Below, piece after piece: positions 27,240 to 36,216 of a stretch of DNA of 64,000 nt (within the stretch, counting starts at the first letter, position 1; every line of letters begins with the position of its first letter). Made by a program: the position numbers and the translations under genes. The stretch covers positions 186,001-250,000 of the forward strand of contig NC_027865.1 of the NCBI RefSeq assembly GCF_000187245.1, read 5' to 3'. The notes under the pieces were generated by a model, which was not told the origin of the DNA, searched no databases, and was given only the letters and a program-made list of their open reading frames with translations. Origin of the DNA: Ogataea parapolymorpha DL-1. Taxonomy: Eukaryota > Ascomycota > Pichiomycetes > Pichiales > Pichiaceae.

Positions 27240-29018
27240 CTATTTACATTTGTAGTATATAGCAGTGGTGCTTGGGCCGGCCACGGCCACTTGTTCGTAC
27301 TTTTTGGTTGCCTTTAGTTGTAAACGGTTATTTTCACTTTTGACAAAAGGCTTTCCAGGCTCCAAAAGCGCAGGAACCGGGGTCGGGACTCCAGACCGGA
27401 TTCGCTTACCGTTTCCAAGCTGTCCAAATTCATTATCTCCCCAGTCATAAACGTCTCCGTTAGACAGCGTAGCCACGGCATGGTTGCTTCCAATACTCCA
27501 TTGCCGCAAGCCGAGGACCTCCAATTTTCCCTTGGTCTCGTCGAATTCCCGAATATCGTTGAGTTTCTGTATTTTTGTTGGCTCTGCCTGGCCATGCACA
27601 AAACGCCCATTTCCAAGCTCGCCCTTCAATCCGTGTCCCCACGCAAAGTGAACTAAAGACTCCTTTTGCTGCTCAGAAAGCATGCTCAAATCCAGATCTT
27701 TGGAGTTTTTCAAGCTGTGTTCAAACAGCTGGTAAATGTCCGAAGACACGAACGATGCAAACGCGGTATCTCCACCTGCAGCGATGTCAATGCACTGAGG
27801 AAGATCGCTTCTCTTGAATCTCTTGCTGACCAATTCCACCTTGCATGGGTATGGCACAATTTCAGTTTTGTAATTGACTTCCTTGCCTAGGGATCCGTAG
27901 GTGTTTTTGCCGAAAGCCCAAATGTTTCCTAGGCTGTCCAGACACACCGTGAAGTAATCTCCGGCAGCAATTTTCTTAATTTCACGCTGGGTCAAAATAT
28001 CATTTTCTCGCACGCGGTTTAGCAAAGTCACTTCATGAAGTTCGTTGGGTACAGGCGGCTCATCAAACTGAGAATATTCAGGAAGACCAAACTGACCGTA
28101 CGACTTCTTCAATGGTTCAAGACCAGTAGCTGCAGTATAAACAAGCCCTTTATTATCCAGAAGAACCAAATGCTCTTTTCCAGTGACAATGTCTTTGATC
28201 GGTCTGCTGGTAACCAACTTGCCATAGTTTCGGGTGCCAGAAAAAAACCATCCCTTATCTTTTTCCCTATATTGTTGCTGTTCGTTTGCGCTCTCAGGCA
28301 AAAATAGAACCTCTCCTCGTTTCGTAAGAGCGTAGATCAGTCCGTTGCTGATCTTCACCTTCACCAAATCTTTACCCTTCAGCGTTGGCTTGGACGAGTC
28401 TCCTCCAAATCCTGCACCCCATTGGTATAAATGTCCTTTTTCGTTAATTAAAGCACCAGAGGCCTCTCCCAAAGCCACGTCCCGAACCAGCATGTTGTCA
28501 AAAATGTCCAGACGCTTCAGCACCGACTGGAACTTGACTTTGGGATCGCTAGAGACCATCTGGGTGGAGTTATCTCCACAAATATACAATCCCGGAACGT
28601 CACTTGTATTTGGATTAGTCACAGTGGCATTGAGTGTATCGATCTTGTTCTTCTTTCTTTCCTGCTTTGCCTGAATCTGCGCGTAGACCTCTTCAAATTT
28701 TGACATATCGTAAGAATCTCCAACAACCTTTCTTTTCACATAATCCCAGTTTCTATACAACTCATACCCTCCAATCGATCCAATAATGACCATTACTCCC
28801 ATGAACATCGCCTGAAATCTCTGGTATGATTCGTAGGTGGAATCGTTTGTCTGAGAATTGATGGGTTCTGAATCCAAATGAAGTCTCTCTATGTACTTGC
28901 TGTTTTGGTCCTGATCTTTTTCCAGCATGGAGCCAGTGACGTGAATATTTCTCAAAGGTATAATCTGCCTATGCAGCTTTGGCATTCTGGCCACATGACT
29001 GCTCCACTGCCTCAGCAT
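27240..29018 (-). CDS. FMP25: Fmp25-like mitochondrial RCC1-repeat protein
   Basis: 592 residues (S. cerevisiae Fmp25 583). The N-terminus (MLRQWSSHVARMPKLHRQII) is Arg-rich and without acids, fitting a mitochondrial presequence. One membrane helix follows at about 70-88 (MFMGVMVIIGSIGGYELY). RCC1-like repeats fill the rest, visible as LYQWGAGFGG, IWAFGKNTYGSLG, WGHGLKGELGNG and VYDWGDNEFGQLGNGKRI. In S. cerevisiae Fmp25 is an inner-membrane protein linked to assembly of respiratory complex III. Two basic residues before the helix and repeats after it suggest the propeller faces the intermembrane space or matrix; I cannot tell which. Divergent from PRC1. Confidence 0.88.
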   Translation of the reverse strand: MLRQWSSHVARMPKLHRQIIPLRNIHVTGSMLEKDQDQNSKYIERLHLDSEPINSQTNDSTYESYQRFQAMFMGVMVIIGSIGGYELYRNWDYVKRKVVGDSYDMSKFEEVYAQIQAKQERKKNKIDTLNATVTNPNTSDVPGLYICGDNSTQMVSSDPKVKFQSVLKRLDIFDNMLVRDVALGEASGALINEKGHLYQWGAGFGGDSSKPTLKGKDLVKVKISNGLIYALTKRGEVLFLPESANEQQQYREKDKGWFFSGTRNYGKLVTSRPIKDIVTGKEHLVLLDNKGLVYTAATGLEPLKKSYGQFGLPEYSQFDEPPVPNELHEVTLLNRVRENDILTQREIKKIAAGDYFTVCLDSLGNIWAFGKNTYGSLGKEVNYKTEIVPYPCKVELVSKRFKRSDLPQCIDIAAGGDTAFASFVSSDIYQLFEHSLKNSKDLDLSMLSEQQKESLVHFAWGHGLKGELGNGRFVHGQAEPTKIQKLNDIREFDETKGKLEVLGLRQWSIGSNHAVATLSNGDVYDWGDNEFGQLGNGKRIRSGVPTPVPALLEPGKPFVKSENNRLQLKATKKYEQVAVAGPSTTAIYYKCK

Positions 29019-29409
29019 CTCGAGTATGATTACTTTGTCTTAATTTTTATTTGGTGTAATTTTTTACTACCATTTTAATGACGTGGTGTACGGGTGTGAA
29101 TACATAAACACCTCAGTAGCCATAGCAGCTACCATGGATGATAGGGCACTTTTGGAAAAGGAATCTGAAAACAAGAAGAAGCACGGCATACGGTGGTCAA
29201 CAGCTCAAGAAAGGCCAATGCGATAAATCTCATTTTTATACGAACACCCACCGAAGCCCTTATCGGTCTTTTGACGCAGCAGCTTAATTATCTGAGGCTG
29301 GTTATCAATTTTTGCCTTCCAGATAAAATATATTTCCCTATTTATATTCATCCGTTTATCCTAGCAATCGTCCAAAAAACAAGAATTCTGTTATATTTCA
29401 ATTCCCATT
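29019..29409. other. Intergenic region, FMP25 / PRC1 divergent
   Basis: 391 bp between divergent starts. A 30-codon plus-strand frame (29134-29226) starts in a good context (ACCATGG) and is Glu/Lys-rich. It might be an upstream ORF in a PRC1 leader, but frames this long occur often by chance. No other element is clear. Confidence 0.5.
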
Positions 29410-31035
29410 ATGAAGCTCTCGATGTCTATTCTGGCCCTAGTGGCCACTAGCATTGGGTCGGCGCAAGCCGCTGCCATCAAAAAAGATACCGCGGGGCAAC
29501 ACCCCCTCGGAATGAACTCCAACTTTGGCGATGTTTTCGTGGAGAAAGGCAAGTCTTTGCTCGACCGTGTTTCTGAGGTTGTGAGCGAGTCGTCCAAGAA
29601 TATTTCCCCAGAATTGAGGGACATTTGGAATGAAATGGAGGCCAAGTTCCCAGATACCCTCAGAAACATGAAGCTCAAGTCAGAGCCGGCAGTCAAAATT
29701 ACAAAGAAACCTGCCGATTTTTGGGACTTCAATGTTCTCAATGAGAAGTTCTCCAACTACAAGCTGAGGGTTAAGAAGACCGACCCGGGAGCATTGGGAC
29801 TGGACCACACAAGACAGTACTCTGGATACTTGGATGTGGAGGACGAAGACAAGCATTTCTTCTATTGGATGTTTGAGTCCAGAAATGACCCGGTCAACGA
29901 CCCTGTGATTCTGTGGCTCAACGGTGGTCCAGGATGCTCTTCCTTGACTGGAATGCTTTTTGAGCTCGGCTCTGCTTCTATCGGTCCAGATCTCAAGCCA
30001 ATCAACAACCCATATTCGTGGAATTCCAATGCCACTGTGATTTTCCTTGACCAGCCTGTCAATGTTGGATTCTCGTACTCTTCCAAGTCTGTTTCTAACA
30101 CGGTCGCAGCTGGTAAAGACGTCTATGCTTTCTTGGAGTTGTTCTACCAGCAATTCCCACACTTGCTGAAGAACGACTTCCACATCGCCGGCGAGTCGTA
30201 CGGTGGTCATTACATCCCAGTGTTTGCCTCCGAGATTCTCACCCATGCTGACAGATCTTTCAACCTCACTTCGGTGTTGATTGGTAACGGTTTGACCGAC
30301 CCACTTAACCAGTACCCATTCTACGAGAGAATGGCATGCTCTACTGATGGTGGCTATGAGCCAACCCTGGACGAGTCTGAGTGCGAAGGAATGTTGGAGA
30401 CCTTGCCTAGATGTTTGTCATTGATTGAATCATGCTACAGCTCGCAGTCTGTGTTCTCATGTGTCCCGGCCTCCATCTACTGCAACAACGCACAACTTGG
30501 ACCATTCCAAAAGACCGGCAGAAACGTCTACGACGTTAGAAAGATGTGCGAGGGAACTCTGTGCTACAAAGACATGGAATACATTGACCAATATTTGAAC
30601 CAGGACTTTGTCAAGGAAAAGGTTGGCGCTGAGGTTGACACTTACGAGTCGTGTAATTTCGACGTGAACAGAAACTTCCTGTTTGCTGGTGATTGGATGA
30701 AACCTTACCACAAGAACGTTATCAATCTGCTGGAGCAAGGTCTTCCTGTCCTGATTTACGCAGGAGACAAGGATTTCATCTGCAATTGGCTCGGAAACCA
30801 AGCCTGGTCCAATGAGCTCCCTTGGTCTGGACACGATGAATTCGAGTCCGCCGAGCTGTACAACCTCACCTTGAAGGATGGCACTAAGGTCGGCGAGGTC
30901 AAGAATGCTGGCAAGTTCACCTTTGCTAGAATGTTTGATGGAGGACACATGGTTCCATACGACCAGCCTGAGAGCTCTTTGGCTATGGTCAATAGATGGA
31001 TAGCTGGTGACTACTCCTTGGGAACCAAGAAATAA
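29410..31035 (+). CDS. PRC1: Vacuolar carboxypeptidase Y precursor
   Basis: 541 residues. A signal peptide ([20 protein letters not shown]) leads into a propeptide with QHPL at residues 30-33, in the place of the QRPL vacuolar-sorting signal that Vps10 reads in S. cerevisiae CPY. The mature serine carboxypeptidase has [11 protein letters not shown], the nucleophile Ser263 in GESYGG, the catalytic Asp in GDKDFICNW and the His in [10 protein letters not shown]. Paired cysteines ([32 protein letters not shown]) match the CPY disulfides. Several N-x-S/T sites are present. The enzyme removes C-terminal residues from peptides in the vacuole. GGA in the same window works in the Golgi-to-endosome route CPY takes. 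Confidence 0.97.
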   Translation: MKLSMSILALVATSIGSAQAAAIKKDTAGQHPLGMNSNFGDVFVEKGKSLLDRVSEVVSESSKNISPELRDIWNEMEAKFPDTLRNMKLKSEPAVKITKKPADFWDFNVLNEKFSNYKLRVKKTDPGALGLDHTRQYSGYLDVEDEDKHFFYWMFESRNDPVNDPVILWLNGGPGCSSLTGMLFELGSASIGPDLKPINNPYSWNSNATVIFLDQPVNVGFSYSSKSVSNTVAAGKDVYAFLELFYQQFPHLLKNDFHIAGESYGGHYIPVFASEILTHADRSFNLTSVLIGNGLTDPLNQYPFYERMACSTDGGYEPTLDESECEGMLETLPRCLSLIESCYSSQSVFSCVPASIYCNNAQLGPFQKTGRNVYDVRKMCEGTLCYKDMEYIDQYLNQDFVKEKVGAEVDTYESCNFDVNRNFLFAGDWMKPYHKNVINLLEQGLPVLIYAGDKDFICNWLGNQAWSNELPWSGHDEFESAELYNLTLKDGTKVGEVKNAGKFTFARMFDGGHMVPYDQPESSLAMVNRWIAGDYSLGTKK

Positions 31036-31098
31036 AAAGCTCATGAAAACATTATGTCATTGTTGTTCAACTTATGTATGATTGTTTGTTAAGATACA

Positions 31099-34000
31099 CT
31101 ATCTAAATTCCTCGTTCAATACCCAGCCTTTCCGTTCCTTGTCCCATTTACATATTGATTTGAGCATCGATCGCACAACCTTGACTGTTTTTTCGTTTGA
31201 GACGTCAATCTTCAGCTCGTCAAGAACTGCAGCAGAGGTGCTGAAATAATCATTTAGGCCAGCCATGTAGTTGCTCAATCTGGCAATAAGATCGGTATCT
31301 TCAATCTTTGGTTTCGGCGACGACTCTTTGCGTTTTTTGATATTATCCAAAATCGAGCTAGAAGACACCATAGGCGATTGTGACCTCCCAGTTGGCGTGG
31401 AAGCGCCGCTTAGGCCAGGCTTGCGCGGACGCCCGACGTTTCTGCCGGCCTCGCCAAACTTTCCTGTCCAGGTTGGAACGTTGATTCGAGTCTGACGCGC
31501 CAGTTTTCTCGATTCCCGTAAAGCCTTGACGGCTTCATTGGCAATTCTCGATGCCTCGTTATCAATTAAACTGTACGATGACGAAGGATTCAAAACACTC
31601 TCGTGCTCTAAAGCAGACTGCAAAGCATTGTTTCCTATCAGACCCGCCATAATATCTTTGTCCTCCGTGTGTCCTTCTTCGTCTTCGCCATCTTCGTACT
31701 TCTGCAACCCAGAAACACCTTTTAGTTTCGACACTTGTAAAAAGTCGTCGTCGTTCTTTTTCGTGCTGCGCGAGTTGTTGAACTTCGTTTCGCCCTCGGC
31801 GAGCGTAAATAGCTCATGCAAATCGTTCATTTTGAAAAACCGTTTCTGCTTTGGGTCCTTCAAAATCTTGTTGGTCAGTAGCTGCTTGAAAATTTGGCGG
31901 TGATAAATCTTCTCCTCTATAGAGCCCGCCATCATCAAGCGATATATTACCACATCCTTCTTCTGTCCCAATCTCCAAGCACGCTCCCTGGCCTGGACGT
32001 CCGTAGACGGGTTCCAGTCGGGATCGTATATGATAACCCTGCTGGCCCCTGTCAAATTGACACCAAGACCGCCGACTCTGGTGGTGAGTAAGAACACATT
32101 GTACATGGGATTCGTGTTGAACTGGTCAACCATCGACTGTCTCTGTGAGATCGGCGTCGTTCCGTCCATTCGCATGAAGGAAAATTTAGATTCCGTCTCA
32201 TAATTGAGAGCTTCCATGAAATCCTGCAAAATGTCAAGCATTTGCCGCGTCTGGGTGAAAATAAGTGTTTTACGGCCTTCCGAAAACCACACATCAAGCA
32301 AAGCATGGACAACCTGTAATTTTCCTGCGCGAGCCTCCAACTGCTCGGCCGTTCGTTGATGTTTTTTGCGCAGTTTCAGGTCCACTAAATCCGGATGGTT
32401 GCAAATTTTCCGTAACACGTCTATTCCAAAGAGGGCATTCCTCTTGCCTCTCAAGATCTTGTTGATGTCCTCTGAGTTCAGAAAGTCCTCATAGAGTTTG
32501 CGCTGCACGTCTGTCAGCTTGCAAAATAGAACCATCTCCGATTTTTTGGGCAAATCCTTTGCAACATCTGCCTTGACCCGTCTTAGTAGATAAGGAGAAA
32601 TCAGGTCGCGCAAAATAACAGCACACTTATAGCCTGTTTGAACTTGAACATTTGTCGCATTGGCGTAGCCACCGATATTGATTGGAACACAGAATTGTTT
32701 CTGGAAAACAGGCAGTGTGCCCAGCCGCCCAGGGAATACAAAGTCAAATAAACTCCATAGCTCGACCAAATTGTTTTGTATAGGTGTGCCCGATAAAATG
32801 ATCCGGTTGGGTGTCTTGAGCTGCTTGCAGGCCAGAGTGACGTGGCTGTCTGGATTCCGGATCTTGTGTCCCTCGTCCAAGACAACGTAATTCCATCTCA
32901 CAGGCAATAAGTACCTGGAGTATATCCGCACCCCGACATACGTGGTGATGATCACATGACCGTTATTAATGACGGAGTCAACCAACTCCTTGGCACGTCC
33001 GTCCGAAGGCAGACTGCTGAGATCGGCATCCTCTTCGTCGTCGTCAGAGTCCTCGACACGTTTTCCGGTCATTCCCGTACCAATAGAGTGTAGAATGACG
33101 ACCCTCAGCGCTGGCCACCATCTGTGGAACTCTTTACACCATTGACTCAGAACAGTGGCTGGACACACAACGAGAACCGGCTTCGTGAGCTTACCACTGT
33201 AGTGAAGACCAGCAAGAAAAGAAATGACCTGCACGGTTTTACCCAAACCCATTTCGTCACCTATTATTCCTCCTGTTTTGTGCGAATACAGCTCCCAGAG
33301 CCATTGGACTCCCGTTCTCTGGTAATCAAAAAGAGACGGATATATGTCACCAGGAACTCTGAACTCGTCGTTGAGGATGGCATCGGCATTGTTGGGGTGT
33401 GGTTTTTGCCACTCTGGTACCTGTGGATCGTCTGTATAGTCTGGCCGTAATTCTGCTCTTAGCGACGCTCGACGCTCAGTCCAACGTCTCAGTCTGTCTC
33501 TATACATGCGCTCATCACCATCGTCCAGATTTTCATCCATTTTTCTCTTTCGCACCAATGCATCTTCGTCGTCCTCGTCCTCATCAGCCAGTTCAATCCC
33601 TGGAATAATCAGATCCTGGTGATTTTTCACGCCTGTGTCTTCCTCTTCAATAAACCCATTGGAGGTTCCAAATGCTGTCACTTTTCCTGTCCTCACCAAG
33701 TATTCCTGCTGGGTCTCTCCTGGAAGCATTTCGGATCCGCTTTCAGCTTGCAATTTATTTGTCGAATTTTGATTATCACGTAGCCTAGCTTCGATTTCCT
33801 GTATATCGACCTGCAATGGCTGCAACTCCTCCCGCTTTAGACGATCAATGTCTGCTCTTAGACGCTGCTTTTCCGATATTCGTGTTCCGGAGTTGCTAAT
33901 TTTGAGCTCCATGCCTCGCAAGCGCCCCTGCAGCTTGCTTTGCTTCTCTTTTGCCTTCTCCAGTCGTTTCTGATCCAGCTCGATCTCCCGCTCCATTATC

Positions 34001-34110
34001 ATTTTATTGGCATCCTCGGCAACCTCTTTCTCCAGGGAGTCCTGGGCCATAAGGCGCACGCCCAGTGATTCCAACTCGCGCTCTCCGGAGGGTCCAGAAG
34101 AAGACTCCAT
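31099..34110 (-). CDS. RAD26: Transcription-coupled repair ATPase Rad26 (CSB)
   Basis: 1003 residues (S. cerevisiae 1085). The N-terminal 130 residues are coiled coil and charged. The Snf2 ATPase begins near 255 (SLFDYQRTGVQWLWELY), with motif I DEMGLGKT (285-292), motif II DEGH, motif III LSGTPIQNN, and motifs V/VI GLGVNLTGASRVIIYDPDWNP and QARERAWRLGQ. The C-terminal region ends in basic and Ser-rich segments and a conserved tail (WDKERKGWVLNEEFR). Rad26 binds stalled RNA polymerase II and starts transcription-coupled nucleotide-excision repair. The IIGDEMGLGKTVQVISFLAGLHYSG core separates it from Rad54 and Ino80 relatives. It is convergent to PRC1 and divergent from the next gene with a 65-bp gap. 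Confidence 0.93.
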   Translation of the reverse strand: MESSSGPSGERELESLGVRLMAQDSLEKEVAEDANKMIMEREIELDQKRLEKAKEKQSKLQGRLRGMELKISNSGTRISEKQRLRADIDRLKREELQPLQVDIQEIEARLRDNQNSTNKLQAESGSEMLPGETQQEYLVRTGKVTAFGTSNGFIEEEDTGVKNHQDLIIPGIELADEDEDDEDALVRKRKMDENLDDGDERMYRDRLRRWTERRASLRAELRPDYTDDPQVPEWQKPHPNNADAILNDEFRVPGDIYPSLFDYQRTGVQWLWELYSHKTGGIIGDEMGLGKTVQVISFLAGLHYSGKLTKPVLVVCPATVLSQWCKEFHRWWPALRVVILHSIGTGMTGKRVEDSDDDEEDADLSSLPSDGRAKELVDSVINNGHVIITTYVGVRIYSRYLLPVRWNYVVLDEGHKIRNPDSHVTLACKQLKTPNRIILSGTPIQNNLVELWSLFDFVFPGRLGTLPVFQKQFCVPINIGGYANATNVQVQTGYKCAVILRDLISPYLLRRVKADVAKDLPKKSEMVLFCKLTDVQRKLYEDFLNSEDINKILRGKRNALFGIDVLRKICNHPDLVDLKLRKKHQRTAEQLEARAGKLQVVHALLDVWFSEGRKTLIFTQTRQMLDILQDFMEALNYETESKFSFMRMDGTTPISQRQSMVDQFNTNPMYNVFLLTTRVGGLGVNLTGASRVIIYDPDWNPSTDVQARERAWRLGQKKDVVIYRLMMAGSIEEKIYHRQIFKQLLTNKILKDPKQKRFFKMNDLHELFTLAEGETKFNNSRSTKKNDDDFLQVSKLKGVSGLQKYEDGEDEEGHTEDKDIMAGLIGNNALQSALEHESVLNPSSSYSLIDNEASRIANEAVKALRESRKLARQTRINVPTWTGKFGEAGRNVGRPRKPGLSGASTPTGRSQSPMVSSSSILDNIKKRKESSPKPKIEDTDLIARLSNYMAGLNDYFSTSAAVLDELKIDVSNEKTVKVVRSMLKSICKWDKERKGWVLNEEFR

Positions 34111-34175
34111 TTTTTGGGTATTTTTTTTTTTTTTGTATTTTATTTTCTAATTTATTTCAATAATTTTCATTATTA
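34111..34175. promoter_or_regulatory. 65-bp divergent promoter with poly(dA:dT) tract
   Basis: Between RAD26 and the decarboxylase gene. A run of 14 T lies at 34121-34134, followed by AT-rich sequence. Such tracts exclude nucleosomes in yeast promoters. There is no room for more than one small promoter in each direction. Confidence 0.6.
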
Positions 34176-35723
34176 ATGACGATTCCGCAGAATTCCCTCA
34201 ATAGCTCACCGGCTTTGAGCTCGCAGCTCGAGCACAACAGAGCAAAAGAAATGGAGGAGCTTGTGATTCCGACCATTCACCTTATAATCCAGCAGATCAA
34301 AGATACAGACGAAGGCAAAAGATCGTTGGGTGCCAGATACGAGGATCCTAAGATACTGTATTCGACTTTAAATTTAGACAAGCTTTCGCTGGAAAAAGGA
34401 TTACGCGAAGATGTCAAAGCCGCTGAGAAGCTGCTGGCTACGGTCAAGTCAATCTTGGACAACTCGGTCAACACATGGCATCCGGGCTTCATGGATAAAC
34501 TGTACGCCTCGACTAATCCGATCGGTGTGTTATCTGATATCGTTCTTTCTGTGCTGAATACCAACGCTCACGTTTTTACAGTGTCGCCAGCTCTGACCGT
34601 TATCGAGCGCAAAGTGGCGCAGAAATATGCTGCTCTGTTTGGCTTCACAGGGAAAAACGCTGGCGGACTAACGTTCAGTGGTGGTTCATGGTCAAACATC
34701 ACGAGCTTGCACATGGCTAGAAGCCTGCTATTTCCAGAAACCAAGGTGGAGGGCAATAGGCATAAATTTTCAATCTACACAAGCGTCCATTCGCATTACA
34801 GTGTTGAAAAGGCTGCCATTCTTTTGGGACTTGGAGCTAATAGTGTATTCAAAATACCTGTTGACAAAAGGGGCAGAATGCTGGTGTCAGAACTTGAAAA
34901 GACTATCCAAGAGACCAAGAACAAGGGCTACACTCCGCTATATGTGAACGCCACAGCCGGGACCACAGTTTTCGGCTCGTTCGACCCATTTGAGGATATA
35001 GCTCCCGTCGCGAAAAAATACGGCTTGTGGTTCCATATTGACGGTTCCTGGGGAGGGAACGCCATTTTCAGCGCTAATAAAGCTGGTCTTCTGGCTGGAT
35101 CCCATCTAGCGGATTCCATCACTTCCAATCCGCACAAAATGCTGGGCGTCCCTACAACGTGCTCGTTTTTGCTTGTTCCCAACGACCGTGTGTTCACGCA
35201 GGCTAATTCCTTGTCTGCTCCATATCTTTTCCATAATGCCCAGGATGACAATGAGAACTTCGATCTTGCAAATGGAACCATGGGGTGCGGCCGCCGCGCA
35301 GATGCTTTGAAGTTTTACCTGGGCTGGCTTTATTACGGAACAAATGGATACAGAGAACGAGTCGACCACGCTTACGCAATAGCCGAGTATTTTACGGAAA
35401 GGGCCTCCCAAACTGCAGGGTTTACTGTCGTTAGCGACACGCCGCTCCAGTGTCTCCAGGTGTGCTTTTATTACAACCCAGAGAACCAGAAGCTGACCGG
35501 AGCAGAACGCACTCACGTGACCAGGCATATAGCGACGCGGTTGCACGGGAGCGGGCAGTTCCTGGTGGACTATGCGCCAAACCCAGACGATGCAGCCAAT
35601 AATGAGGACAATGGGGAGTTTTTCAGAGTGGTATTCAATTCGCCAATTGTGTCCAGCGATGTGGTGGACCAGCTGATAGACAAGATAGTAGAGGTTGGCA
35701 AAACGGTGCCCAAATTGGATTAA
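34176..35723 (+). CDS. PLP-dependent group II decarboxylase (glutamate/cysteine-sulfinate type)
   Basis: 515 residues. The PLP-binding lysine is Lys321 in SNPHKMLGVPTTCSF, preceded by FHIDGSWGGNAIFS with the Asp that holds the pyridine nitrogen, and NATAGTTVFGSFDP, the phosphate-binding region. THPGFMDKLYASTNP-like sequence (WHPGFMDKLYASTNPIGVLSD) near residue 110 is typical of animal GAD65/67, CSAD and GADL1, and differs from the S. cerevisiae Gad1/bacterial GadB type. The substrate could be glutamate, cysteine sulfinate or aspartate; sequence alone does not decide. No membrane or targeting segment is seen, so the cytosol is likely. The ATG at 34176 is the first in frame. Presence of this animal-like type in a yeast is known for several non-Saccharomyces lineages. 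Confidence 0.87.
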   Translation: MTIPQNSLNSSPALSSQLEHNRAKEMEELVIPTIHLIIQQIKDTDEGKRSLGARYEDPKILYSTLNLDKLSLEKGLREDVKAAEKLLATVKSILDNSVNTWHPGFMDKLYASTNPIGVLSDIVLSVLNTNAHVFTVSPALTVIERKVAQKYAALFGFTGKNAGGLTFSGGSWSNITSLHMARSLLFPETKVEGNRHKFSIYTSVHSHYSVEKAAILLGLGANSVFKIPVDKRGRMLVSELEKTIQETKNKGYTPLYVNATAGTTVFGSFDPFEDIAPVAKKYGLWFHIDGSWGGNAIFSANKAGLLAGSHLADSITSNPHKMLGVPTTCSFLLVPNDRVFTQANSLSAPYLFHNAQDDNENFDLANGTMGCGRRADALKFYLGWLYYGTNGYRERVDHAYAIAEYFTERASQTAGFTVVSDTPLQCLQVCFYYNPENQKLTGAERTHVTRHIATRLHGSGQFLVDYAPNPDDAANNEDNGEFFRVVFNSPIVSSDVVDQLIDKIVEVGKTVPKLD

Positions 35724-35772
35724 ATAGACTAGATTTCGTTATTTACAGGAGTTGGAGATTGGATTTTCTGTA

Positions 35773-36135
35773 TCACTGTTTTTGACTCGAGTTGAGTTGG
35801 TCCAGCTTGTGCATTTCCTCCAGGGGATTGAAGTCTCCTGTTGAGAGTTTTTCGTATTGTTCGTCGTATTTCCCCGTGCTCAATGTACCATTTCCCCGGA
35901 TCCGCTTTCGCATGTCGACAATACCGCGTTTGCACTCAAGAAACGTGGCGAGCTGGGCTTTGCAGAGCTCCGGCAGATCTTTGGCAAGCTCGGGGTTGGA
36001 GATGCACTCTTTGGGTTTGTTGCGCTCGATCATCACACATGGGGATCGTTGCAGGCAGATAGCCACCTGTTTAAGCTGGTCTTTGCAGCTGGATGTTAGT
36101 TTTCGGCGGTGTGGGGATGCTTACCTTGCCACCAT
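35773..36135 (-). CDS. PET191: Cytochrome oxidase assembly factor Pet191 (COA5), two exons
   Basis: Exon 1 is only 11 nt (36125-36135), then a 36-nt intron (36089-36124) and exon 2 (35773-36088). Spliced, the start is MVASCKDQLKQVAICLQRSP and the length 108 residues, equal to S. cerevisiae Pet191. Cysteines form the twin CX9C-type pattern (C5, C15, C21 and CISNPELAKDLPELC, C). LSTGKYDEQYEKLSTGDFNP is a family block. The protein is imported into the mitochondrial intermembrane space through Mia40 and is needed to assemble complex IV. Without the intron the first Met and the first Cys would be lost. The donor is GTAAGC, the branch site AACTAAC. Confidence 0.95.
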
Positions 36136-36143
36136 GCTGTATT

Positions 36144-36197
36144 ATAAAATTAAATTAAATAAAATAAAATAAAATAAAATAATGGAATAAAATAAAT
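36144..36197. repeat. AAAAT pentamer tract in the PET191/RAV1 divergent promoter
   Basis: The 81 bp between the two divergent starts are mostly an AAAAT microsatellite: several perfect units at about 36157-36182, with degenerate copies on both sides. It probably serves as a nucleosome-poor promoter and may vary in length between strains. Confidence 0.8.
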
Positions 36198-36216
36198 CAA
36201 TCCTCGCACCACTATT

